Source: Prolixibacteraceae bacterium
GTDB taxonomy: Bacteria > Bacteroidota > Bacteroidia > Bacteroidales > Prolixibacteraceae
Assembly (NCBI GenBank): GCA_023229575.1
Contig: JALNYZ010000023.1
Coordinates: 1 to 58,839 of the forward strand
Direction: 5' to 3'
DNA length: 58,839 bases
Shown piece after piece: positions 42,679-49,362 of this stretch. A program made the position numbers and the translations under genes. The notes beneath the pieces were generated by a model. That model made no database searches. It was not told where the DNA came from and saw only the letters and a program-made list of their open reading frames with translations. Positions within the stretch are counted from its first letter, which is position 1. Every line of letters begins with the position of its first letter.

Positions 42679-43527
42679 TCATTCTTTATTCCCTTCAATC
42701 TGTTCATTATCCTTTCGTCCTAGATCTTTTGCATTTAGAGGACTAATCACACTATTCCCAAGCTTTTTTTCTAAATCCCTTCTTGCATTACCTGCAACTC
42801 CCCCTCCTTTTTGAGCAACTTTTTTACTGGCAATAAATGTTTTGGGCTTTTCTTTTTTTGATAATTCTGTCGTTGAAGTTTCTGCAAGCATATTAAGCAC
42901 CAACTCCAAATTTGTCATATTATCCCGAAGGTTTTCCTTTTTTAAATCCTTGATGTTTTTATATTCTTTTGTTGTTAATCCTGCCCAGGCTTTTGTGATT
43001 TCATCTGTTAATATCGCATATTCTTGTCCTTTTTTAATCCCCCGCGTTTCCCATTCGTCCGTAAGTTCCTTGCGAACCTCAATACTTTTAAGTCTTTGAT
43101 TAATCCAATTAGTTGAATATCCTTTTTTTAAATAAGTCTCCATTGCTCGATCAAAGGCAATTTCCGGATCTTCAGTTTCTTCAATTCGTTCATAGCCAAC
43201 TTTCGCTAACCACATTTTGAATGGTTCAGCCTTAGGTGAGGGAATTGATTGTATTAATCGTAAAAGCTGCTCAGTATCAGCAGCATCAGTTTCCCTCATC
43301 TTCCCATCAAAAGCTGCCATTTTCAACTGTACGATTTTTTCGTACAGTTGACTTCCTTCTTTATTTAGCTTTATCTTTAAATCACTCCAATATCGTCGTG
43401 GATTCTTGCTTTCTGATAATATCTCAATTATATCAATTATGGAGAAATACCATTTTTCAGCACTATCATCCCACAAAACCCTTACTTTTTTTGACTCAAA
43501 TAGTCTTATCGTATTTTCTTTTGTCAT
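42679..43527 (-). CDS. BRO/DinD-like family protein
   Basis: The 282-residue protein has an N-terminal BRO-N-like region: IRLFESKKVRVLWDDSAEKW then YFSIIDIIEILSES and RRYWSDLK. The middle KMAAFDGKMRETDAADTE and FKMWLAKVGYERIEETEDPE match the DinD/BRO proteins common in Bacteroidota and phages. Roles of the family in DNA damage response or as antirepressor are proposed but unclear. The C-terminal part is Lys-rich and looks disordered. A decayed copy of the N-terminus lies directly upstream, and the flanks are AT-rich. Confidence 0.75.
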   Translation of the reverse strand: MTKENTIRLFESKKVRVLWDDSAEKWYFSIIDIIEILSESKNPRRYWSDLKIKLNKEGSQLYEKIVQLKMAAFDGKMRETDAADTEQLLRLIQSIPSPKAEPFKMWLAKVGYERIEETEDPEIAFDRAMETYLKKGYSTNWINQRLKSIEVRKELTDEWETRGIKKGQEYAILTDEITKAWAGLTTKEYKNIKDLKKENLRDNMTNLELVLNMLAETSTTELSKKEKPKTFIASKKVAQKGGGVAGNARRDLEKKLGNSVISPLNAKDLGRKDNEQIEGNKE

Positions 43528-43542
43528 ATAATAATCAGTATA

Positions 43543-43653
43543 TTACTCGGTAAGCACTTCGATTACATCAATTATCACGAATTACCATTTTTGTTCCGAT
43601 TCGTTCCATTCTGAACGAATTTGTTTGCTCTCAAATAGTTTGATACTACTCAT
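43543..43653 (-). pseudogene. Remnant of a second BRO-N domain gene
   Basis: The minus strand reads MSSIKLFESKQIRSEWNESE then QKW-stop-FVIIDVIEVLTE-stop. This parallels the start of the intact gene (IRLFESKKVRVLWDDSAEKW, FSIIDIIEILSE). A stop replaces the Tyr after KW and the frame ends at the ESK region. It is either a partial duplication or what is left of a neighbouring paralogue. Confidence 0.75.
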
Positions 43654-43830
43654 TTTATCCTTTTTTTTGATACTCAACAATGCTCATTTCGCCCGAAGCG
43701 CTGCCCTTCAATTTACTAAATTCCTGCCAACGAAGCAACGAATCCGATTTGTGGGTAGCTTGCCGTTGTGGGTAGTTTGGAGATTTTTCTGTCCTTATTT
43801 GTCAGTTTTGCAACCATTTTCTCAAATTTT

Positions 43831-44175
43831 TCAGACTGAAATCAATGAAGGGAAGGTGTCACTGTCACAGATTACAACCAAAGAACTACCGCATAGTTTT
43901 TTTAGCATTTCTATACATTCCTCGAATGTAGGAAAATAGTGGTAGCGAGCATTTGATTTGTCCTTAATACCCTCTTTGTTCATTTTCCTTATGGTTTCTA
44001 GTTCTCCTATTTGTGTGTACAATAGCCAATTATCGGGAGATTTCCTTTCAATATAACCCTCGTTATTCATTCCATAAGTCAACAAATAAAAGATTGTATT
44101 CTTGACCTGTTCTCCATTTCTACTAATAAATCCTTTATCTTTTAGACCATCCTTGACTACATATAGGTTTCTCAT
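43831..44175 (-). CDS. Hypothetical protein (114 aa)
   Basis: I do not recognise this product. It begins MRNLYVVKDGLKDKGFISRN, has a mixed charged composition and ends with a hydrophobic stretch SSLVVICDSDTFPSLISV. KNTIFYLLTYGMNNEGYIER and FPTFEECIEMLKKL look like regular alpha/beta structure. There is no signal peptide or clear motif. It lies in the AT-rich accessory patch between the BRO remnant and the TPR gene, and could be mobile or defence-related, but nothing shows it. Confidence 0.55.
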   Translation of the reverse strand: MRNLYVVKDGLKDKGFISRNGEQVKNTIFYLLTYGMNNEGYIERKSPDNWLLYTQIGELETIRKMNKEGIKDKSNARYHYFPTFEECIEMLKKLCGSSLVVICDSDTFPSLISV

Positions 44176-44252
44176 TTATTTTATTATTATGCAGATTAAA
44201 AGTACATGAATGGCAATCCCTATAAAGTTGCATGGCTTTTTGCTTATTGAAA

Positions 44253-45131
44253 TTAAATGTTGCCAATAATATTTCCGTTATTATCAATCGAAAAAGAGTC
44301 ATGAAATTCCCCATGAAATTCAATTAAAGGAATTTCATGTCTTGAAATTTTGAGTTTGAATAAATTGATATTCTCAACTTGACTAACATTTAGTCCTTTT
44401 CTTAAAAGAATTTCAATAATTTCTTCAGAAACACAGAAACTATGTAAGTTAAGAATACACCAAATCAAATAATCGGGATGTGTTCTTAAAATCTCTTTTA
44501 TGGACAGTCCCATATGCTTTCCAAAGTCAACGAAGTAATTCTTAGCAATTGAATCTTTAACTGGTAAAGTATATTCATATTCATTTATTCTGATTTTTCT
44601 AATTTCATCTTCATTAGGTATTGGAGTTTCGAAGGTCTTGAGCTGTGTCTCAAATCTTAAATGTACTTTGCAATTTTTAATATCTTTTGAGATTTGATGG
44701 TCCTCAAATAATTCCGGGTTATCTGAAAGTGTTGAACTATCAATTACTTTATAAAATTCTATTAGTGCCTGAATATGTTCGCCTCGGTTTCCGATTAATG
44801 TTGCTCTTTGATAAAGTAGGTCTAAATTATTTGAATTTGCATTAATTGCCTTATCGAAAATTGGAATTACGAAATCATAGAGATTGTTTTCAACAGCAAT
44901 TGTTGCAATAATTCCATAGACCTCATTCACATTAGGGTTGATTTCTAGTACCCTCTCGAACAATTGTATTGCTCTATTAGGGTTTGATTTACTGAGATTC
45001 ATTGCTTTGCAAAAGATGAATTCATCATTATTTGGTTCGCTCATAAGCAATTGGTCATATATTTCATCTGCTAGATGGTTTTGACCTTCCCACCTTAGGT
45101 CATTGGCTTTTTCAAGTAAATCTCTGTTCAT
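44253..45131 (-). CDS. TPR protein with ExoX-C-like C-terminal domain
   Basis: The product of 292 residues starts with TPR-like helices (about residues 1-145; DEIYDQLLMSEPNNDEFIFC, ERVLEINPNVNEVYG). The C-terminal half has DFGKHMGLSIKEILRTHPDY followed by LIWCILNLHSFCVSEEI. That pattern (FGKHxGxSIxExxxxxPxYLxW) matches the small domain found at the C-terminus of exodeoxyribonuclease X-like proteins. No nuclease domain is present. I started at 45131 (MNRDLLEKANDLRWEG). Function is unknown. Codon use is AT-rich like its neighbours. Confidence 0.65.
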   Translation of the reverse strand: MNRDLLEKANDLRWEGQNHLADEIYDQLLMSEPNNDEFIFCKAMNLSKSNPNRAIQLFERVLEINPNVNEVYGIIATIAVENNLYDFVIPIFDKAINANSNNLDLLYQRATLIGNRGEHIQALIEFYKVIDSSTLSDNPELFEDHQISKDIKNCKVHLRFETQLKTFETPIPNEDEIRKIRINEYEYTLPVKDSIAKNYFVDFGKHMGLSIKEILRTHPDYLIWCILNLHSFCVSEEIIEILLRKGLNVSQVENINLFKLKISRHEIPLIEFHGEFHDSFSIDNNGNIIGNI

Positions 45132-45308
45132 ATTTGTATTCTTAAAATGGCACACACTAAATATGTTCAATAAAACCACACATATCCAACTAACGTGGGC
45201 TGTATAGGTTCAGGTTCATATTGTTGGCAACAATAAAAGTAATAAAATTAATGCTTTGCCACTGTAATTTATGGAAATTTTGAGGTCATTCATCTTGTTT
45301 AAAAGAGA

Positions 45309-45349
45309 AAACCCGCCTGCCTCCTTTACATTCAAGGCATAGCGGGTTT
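45309..45349 (-). terminator. Hairpin terminator (remnant or TPR-gene side)
   Basis: AAACCCGC pairs with GCGGGTTT, and inside them TGCCT pairs with AGGCA. On the minus strand TTTTCTCTTTT follows, so it reads as a terminator in that direction. The only minus-strand candidate ending before it is the small open tail at 45376-45437. Confidence 0.7.
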
Positions 45350-45438
45350 GCTATTTCAAAAAATCGCGAATGGTTTATACGACCGGTTTTGGCCTGTCCG
45401 TCTTGGGGGCGGGGTGAGGCGCACCAGCAGATCGGCTA

Positions 45439-45508
45439 AATAACTTTTCCAAAGTTGCGAGTTTAGAAAGGTATTAGCGCAAAAGTCTCGAACTTTGGAA
45501 AAGTTATT
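45439..45508. repeat. Inverted repeat AACTTTTCCAAAGTT...AACTTTGGAAAAGTT
   Basis: The left arm 45439-45461 and right arm 45487-45508 are complementary with one extra base, separated by 25 bases. It lies 14 bases upstream of the promoter of the T9SS substrate gene. Confidence 0.88.
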
Positions 45509-45522
45509 GGTAAAATAAATGC

Positions 45523-45552
45523 TTTGTCAGGTTGTATAGTTGTTTAAATTTG
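45523..45552 (+). promoter_or_regulatory. Promoter of the T9SS substrate gene
   Basis: TTTG (45523-45526), an 18-base spacer and TAAATTTG (45545-45552) match the Bacteroidota consensus. The ATG at 45583 is 30 bases downstream. Confidence 0.75.
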
Positions 45553-45582
45553 TATGCTCGTTGTCATTCAGATTTATACAAT

Positions 45583-46887
45583 ATGCTCAGGACCCGATTC
45601 TTCTTCTTGTCGCTTCTGTTACTGGTTGTGATTTCTATCTTACCAGGAAACCTGCAGGCACAATCACTCGCATCGGGTAGTGCAGACTACAAGGAGAATA
45701 CAGCCTATCCAACCTTTCCGGTTAATGATCCGATCTATTTCTTTTGTACCCAGGAGGGCGCCGACATCGGCTTGCTCACTGCAAAATCGGCCAGTGCTAC
45801 AGTCTCCTTTCTTTGGGAAAAATTTGATCCGGTAACCCTCAAATTCGTGAATTTTTCGAACGAAACAGGGTCCACTTCGACAATCAATCATCTTTCGAAT
45901 GGTTGTTACAGGGTTTCCTTTACCGAAAATGGTCAGAATTTTCAATTTCGGGCATGGGTTTTGAATGGCTGGAGCAAACCGGTTGCGGCCATCGCTGAAT
46001 CTACCTGCACCAGTTTGAGGTTGACTTCATCGGTAACGGGTTCCACCTATCAGTACTATGATCTAACATCAGGGAAAGTTGTTGGCATAAGCCCAGACTA
46101 CCATTTCCGGTGGTATGTCGGAACGCAGTACCTCTCTTCCATTCAAAATCCAACTATCTTTCAACCGCCCTCCCAAAATACAGTTTACCGGGTGGAGGTA
46201 ACTGACCGTGCAGGATGTATGAAGAGCGCTGAGGTCAACTATATTTCTCCGATTCCGATTGCCAAATTCTCCTGGACTACGCCACAACAAAACGATCCGC
46301 AATATTCGTTTCCACAGGCGCCAGCCAACATAGATTTCAAAAACCTTAGCGAAAACGGCGATGCCGGCAAGTATGAGTGGTATCTTTTCAAAGACAAAAC
46401 CATTCTTGAATCAATGGGAGGAGGCAAGGCCGTCATTGACTCGTTTCAGGCAGTATTGTATGATGACAATCCGCTTTACACTTATGAGCTGTCGGGGAAA
46501 TACAAAGTCAAACTGGTTGCATCCAAAACAGTGCAGGCCCTGACCTGCCGCGACACTTTCTATCTGCCCGATTTCATCATCGTAGACACCTCGCTGGTGA
46601 AAGTTTCGCCGGTCTTTACTCCTAACGGGGATGGTGTCAATGACAAAATGATCATCAAAACAAGATCGCTCGAATCGCTCGACCTCACCGTATTAAATCG
46701 CTGGGGGAAGATGGTACATCAGTTTTCGTCACGTAACTACATTCCCGCCGAGTCGGAGATTGCAGCCTGGGATGGCCGTGTCAATGGCAACCTCTTGCCT
46801 GCCGGGGTCTACTTCTATGTGGTTGATGCCCAGGGGAGAGATGGTGTAAGACGACGGTTGAAGGGGTTTGTGGAGATGATCTGGTAG
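45583..46887 (+). CDS. Secreted protein with gliding-motility (T9SS type B) C-terminal domain
   Basis: The product of 434 residues has a signal peptide (MLRTRFFFLSLLLLVVISIL, cut near NLQAQ). The body includes two Ig/PKD-like segments, with a C-terminal CHU_C domain (about residues 345-434). The latter shows SPVFTPNGDGVNDKMIIK, LTVLNRWGKMVHQF, WDGRVNGNLLPAGVYFYVV, the type IX secretion type B sorting signal. The protein is therefore exported across the outer membrane. I started at 45583, after the promoter at 45523-45552. A binding or adhesive role is likely. Confidence 0.9.
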   Translation: MLRTRFFFLSLLLLVVISILPGNLQAQSLASGSADYKENTAYPTFPVNDPIYFFCTQEGADIGLLTAKSASATVSFLWEKFDPVTLKFVNFSNETGSTSTINHLSNGCYRVSFTENGQNFQFRAWVLNGWSKPVAAIAESTCTSLRLTSSVTGSTYQYYDLTSGKVVGISPDYHFRWYVGTQYLSSIQNPTIFQPPSQNTVYRVEVTDRAGCMKSAEVNYISPIPIAKFSWTTPQQNDPQYSFPQAPANIDFKNLSENGDAGKYEWYLFKDKTILESMGGGKAVIDSFQAVLYDDNPLYTYELSGKYKVKLVASKTVQALTCRDTFYLPDFIIVDTSLVKVSPVFTPNGDGVNDKMIIKTRSLESLDLTVLNRWGKMVHQFSSRNYIPAESEIAAWDGRVNGNLLPAGVYFYVVDAQGRDGVRRRLKGFVEMIW

Positions 46888-46890
46888 AAA

Positions 46891-47031
46891 ATGTGGTGAT
46901 GAGCTGATGTGATGATTAGTTGATGTGTTGATTTGAATATGAGCTTTGGAGCTAATTGCTTGAATCTTGGGAGTTGCCTAATTTCCACATCATCACATCA
47001 GCTAATCAGCACATCCTCAAATCTCCACATC
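46891..47031. repeat. GATGAGCTGATGTGATGATTAG hairpin element
   Basis: The left part (TGTGGTGATGAGCTGATGTG and onward) and the right part (CCACATCATCACATCAGC, CTAATCAGCACATCC) are complementary, with a loop of about 55 bases. It begins a few bases after the TAG of the T9SS substrate gene. Confidence 0.88.
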
Positions 47032-47055
47032 TTCAATTTTTAAATTGCAAAGAAC

Positions 47056-47325
47056 ATGAATAAAGAATTAGAGTACGCAAAAACCATCCTTTGGGCACAG
47101 CAGCAGCGGCCGGGGATCTATTTTTTCAAGTTTATTGTTCCCAATGACAAGGAGAAATTAGAACTGGTCAAAAAACTGTTTCTACACGAAGACCAAATCA
47201 CCTATCGAACCTCCAAAGACATCCGGTTTATTGCCATTTCGTGCAAGCAAGAGATGAAAAACCCGGACGAGGTGCTCGCGATTTATGAGAAGGCAAGGGA
47301 GATCGAGGGAGTTATATCGCTTTAA
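47056..47325 (+). CDS. Hypothetical small protein (89 aa)
   Basis: The 89-residue, charged soluble protein begins MNKELEYAKTILWAQQQRPG and ends EIEGVISL. I do not recognise it. Hydrophobic/charged alternation suggests an alpha/beta fold (YFFKFIVPND, TYRTSKDIRFIAISCK). It has no signal peptide and is bordered by repeat elements. It is probably a real gene, since the reading frame is clean and codon use matches its neighbours. Confidence 0.6.
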   Translation: MNKELEYAKTILWAQQQRPGIYFFKFIVPNDKEKLELVKKLFLHEDQITYRTSKDIRFIAISCKQEMKNPDEVLAIYEKAREIEGVISL

Positions 47326-47465
47326 TCAAAATAACTGAATCGATTACTTTGTCTCTTTTTCAGAGAAGAGGGGGCGATTGGGAGAAGGGGCGAGTGCGAC
47401 TACCAATATTTATAGTTTATTTTCACATGGAGTTTAACATTTCAAACTCCTAATTTCTTTTTTTA

Positions 47466-47495
47466 TTTGTGTAATTTGTGTAATCTGTGGTAAGG
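47466..47495. repeat. TTTGTGTAATTTGTGTAATCTG word repeat
   Basis: Two and a half units of TTTGTGTAA lie upstream of the peptidase gene. They are the complement of the words at 14401-14430 and related to 7353 and 11408. Confidence 0.7.
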
Positions 47496-47520
47496 GCAGT
47501 TAAATCCTTTAATCAATTAT

Positions 47521-48831
47521 ATGTTTCAATCAAAATTCAAATCAACTTTTAGGCGTTCAGCCCTATTATCATTATTTTTATTTATTTCATTTCTTTCCCT
47601 TGTTGCCCAGTCGCTTCAGGATCGCATCAAGGCATTGCCCGATATTATCTCGGTAGAAAAGATGGAGCAGAATTCTTTTTTTAGCGAGGCGTATATCGTC
47701 AATGTCAAACAACCGGTTGATCACAGGCATCCTGAGAAGGGATATTTCCCGCAAAGGGTAATGCTTTCGCATCTTTCGTACGACCGACCGGTTGTATTTG
47801 TCACCGAAGGTTATGGAGGCGGGTATGCGATTGGAAGCAAATATCTTAACGAACTATGCGGGATACTACAAGCAAATCAGCTATTTGTAGAGCACCGCTA
47901 TTTTGGGACGTCCCATCCCGATTCGATCAAATGGGTCGACCTGACTGTGGAAAATGCGGCAGCAGACCAGCACTATGTGGTAGAGTTATTTAAAAAGATT
48001 TATAGTCAGAAGTGGGTGAACACGGGCATCAGCAAAGGAGGGGAGACTGCCCTCTACCACCGCATGCTTTATCCTGACGATGTGGAGGTTTCTGTCCCAT
48101 ATGTGGCCCCGCTTAACTTCTCTGTTGAGGAGGCACGGCATCCGTATTTCATTGAAAAAGAGGTTGCATCCAAAAATGATCGAAAAATAGTCAAGGCCTT
48201 TCAGATGGAGGTGCTTCGAAGAAAGGATCGTCTGATGCCGATGTTTGAGCAACTTTGCAGTGAGAAGAAATATCACTTCAAGGCACCCGAAAGAGAGATA
48301 TTTGATTATTCCGTGTTGGAGTTTTCTTTCTCCTTCTGGCAGTGGGGACATTCGGTCAAAGAGATTCCGGCTACGACAGCCACAGACAAGGTTGTTTTTG
48401 ATTTTTTCCAGAAAATAAGTTCGTGCAGCTATTTCGACATTGAGAGCGGAAAGGCAACAGCGCCCTTCTTCGTTCAGGCACACCGCCAGCTTGGTTATTA
48501 TGCATATGATACAAAGCCTTTTAGAAAAGTAATTGAGACCAGGGATATGAGCGGATACATCGAAAAATTGTTCCTGGGGAAAGATCAGATTTTCCCCTAC
48601 GACCCAGAAATGAGCAAGGAGACCGATTACTATTTGAAGCACAAAGCAACGAAAGTTCTGCTGATTTATGGCGCTGTCGATCCCTGGTCGGCTTCAGCGG
48701 CATCGGGGGGAAAGAATCCGGGCGTTGTGAAAATTTATCAGCCCGGCGGTTGCCACAAGAGCCGGATTTCCAACTTGCCGGAGGAGCTGAAACAGAAGGC
48801 GATTGATACGTTGAATGAGTGGATGAAATGA
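47521..48831 (+). CDS. Exported S37-type (PS-10) tripeptidyl aminopeptidase-like protease
   Basis: The 436-residue protein has a signal peptide (about residues 1-29, ending LSLVAQS). It has an alpha/beta-hydrolase fold of the peptidase S37 (PS-10) type. The nucleophile Ser is in NTGISKGGETALYHRM, Asp in IYGAVDPWSAS and His in GGCHKSRI. VFVTEGYGGGYAIGSKYLNE and FVEHRYFGTSHPDS are typical of the family. It probably trims peptides in the periplasm or at the surface. Its TGA stop opens a repeat element. Confidence 0.85.
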   Translation: MFQSKFKSTFRRSALLSLFLFISFLSLVAQSLQDRIKALPDIISVEKMEQNSFFSEAYIVNVKQPVDHRHPEKGYFPQRVMLSHLSYDRPVVFVTEGYGGGYAIGSKYLNELCGILQANQLFVEHRYFGTSHPDSIKWVDLTVENAAADQHYVVELFKKIYSQKWVNTGISKGGETALYHRMLYPDDVEVSVPYVAPLNFSVEEARHPYFIEKEVASKNDRKIVKAFQMEVLRRKDRLMPMFEQLCSEKKYHFKAPEREIFDYSVLEFSFSFWQWGHSVKEIPATTATDKVVFDFFQKISSCSYFDIESGKATAPFFVQAHRQLGYYAYDTKPFRKVIETRDMSGYIEKLFLGKDQIFPYDPEMSKETDYYLKHKATKVLLIYGAVDPWSASAASGGKNPGVVKIYQPGGCHKSRISNLPEELKQKAIDTLNEWMK

Positions 48832-48927
48832 TGCTGATTAGTTGATGTACTGGTTAGTTGATGTGCTAATTCTTCGTCCACATCATACCATCAGCTAATC
48901 AACACATCCTCTAATAAACACATCAAT
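48829..48927. repeat. TGATGCTGATTAGTTGATG hairpin element
   Basis: The left arm TGCTGATTAGTTGATG, with repeated GATGTACTGGTTAGTTGATG, starts at the stop codon of the peptidase gene. The right arm CATCAGCTAATCAACACATCC with AACACATCA is the complement. It ends 3 bases from the stop of the convergent four-helix gene. Confidence 0.88.
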
Positions 48928-49272
48928 TTACTTTTTTGAGGATGAAATTATTTTATTCAGGATTTTTTTGATGCTCGTTAATTTGACTTGCAAATCGTTT
49001 GTATCCGGATAATTTTTTGAATAATGACATAAGAGTAACCAATATTCTGTTTCATCAGCTTCTTTTGCTGCAATCTTCATTTTATGGATGAAATCTGCTT
49101 TGCTTTCAGCATTTTGGGCTTCTCTGACATTAGCACCAATAGATGTTCCAGATTTTAATATTTGGTTAGCAATGATAAATTTCCTGTTGTTTTCAAGAAT
49201 TTCGGCAAACTCAACAATTGCAAGAGCAAATTCAAAAGTAACATCCAATATTTCATTTCCTGATTTTTCCAT
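48928..49272 (-). CDS. Four-helix-bundle (S23-type) protein
   Basis: The 114-residue protein matches the 23S rRNA intervening-sequence protein family: ILDVTFEFALAIVEFAE, ANQILKSGTSIGANVREAQN, DFIHKMKIAAKEADETEYWL. These proteins form pentamers of four-helix bundles and their role is unknown. The gene is enclosed by repeat elements of one family on both sides. It is AT-richer than its neighbours, which suggests it moved in. Confidence 0.88.
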   Translation of the reverse strand: MEKSGNEILDVTFEFALAIVEFAEILENNRKFIIANQILKSGTSIGANVREAQNAESKADFIHKMKIAAKEADETEYWLLLCHYSKNYPDTNDLQVKLTSIKKILNKIISSSKK

Positions 49273-49310
49273 TTTTGTCTTATTTTAGAAATTACACATT
49301 TAAATTTTCT

Positions 49311-49362
49311 CAGCACATCAACAAATTAGCACATCAACACATCAGCACATCATCACATCACC
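49311..49362. repeat. Single arm of CAGCACATCA repeat family
   Basis: CAGCACATCAACAAATTAGC, ACATCAACACATCAGCACAT and CATCACATCA units run without a left arm on this side of the four-helix gene. On the minus strand the array starts at the TGA stop of ovoA. Confidence 0.85.

Larger units (their letters stand above)
45132..45582. other. Gene-free spacer with hairpin, GC-rich scrap and inverted repeat
   Basis: This 451-base region holds a terminator-like hairpin (45309-45349), a GC-rich stretch of about 60 bases (45380-45440), an inverted repeat (45439-45508) and a good plus-strand promoter (45523-45552). On the minus strand the GC-rich part reads RSAGAPHPAPKTDRPKPVV-stop just before the hairpin, which may be the tail of a lost gene. 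Confidence 0.6.

Noticed and set aside
43625..43939. 104-codon plus-strand frame at 43.6 kb
   Set aside because: It is antisense to the BRO remnant and the 114-residue gene and shows low-complexity hydrophobic text.
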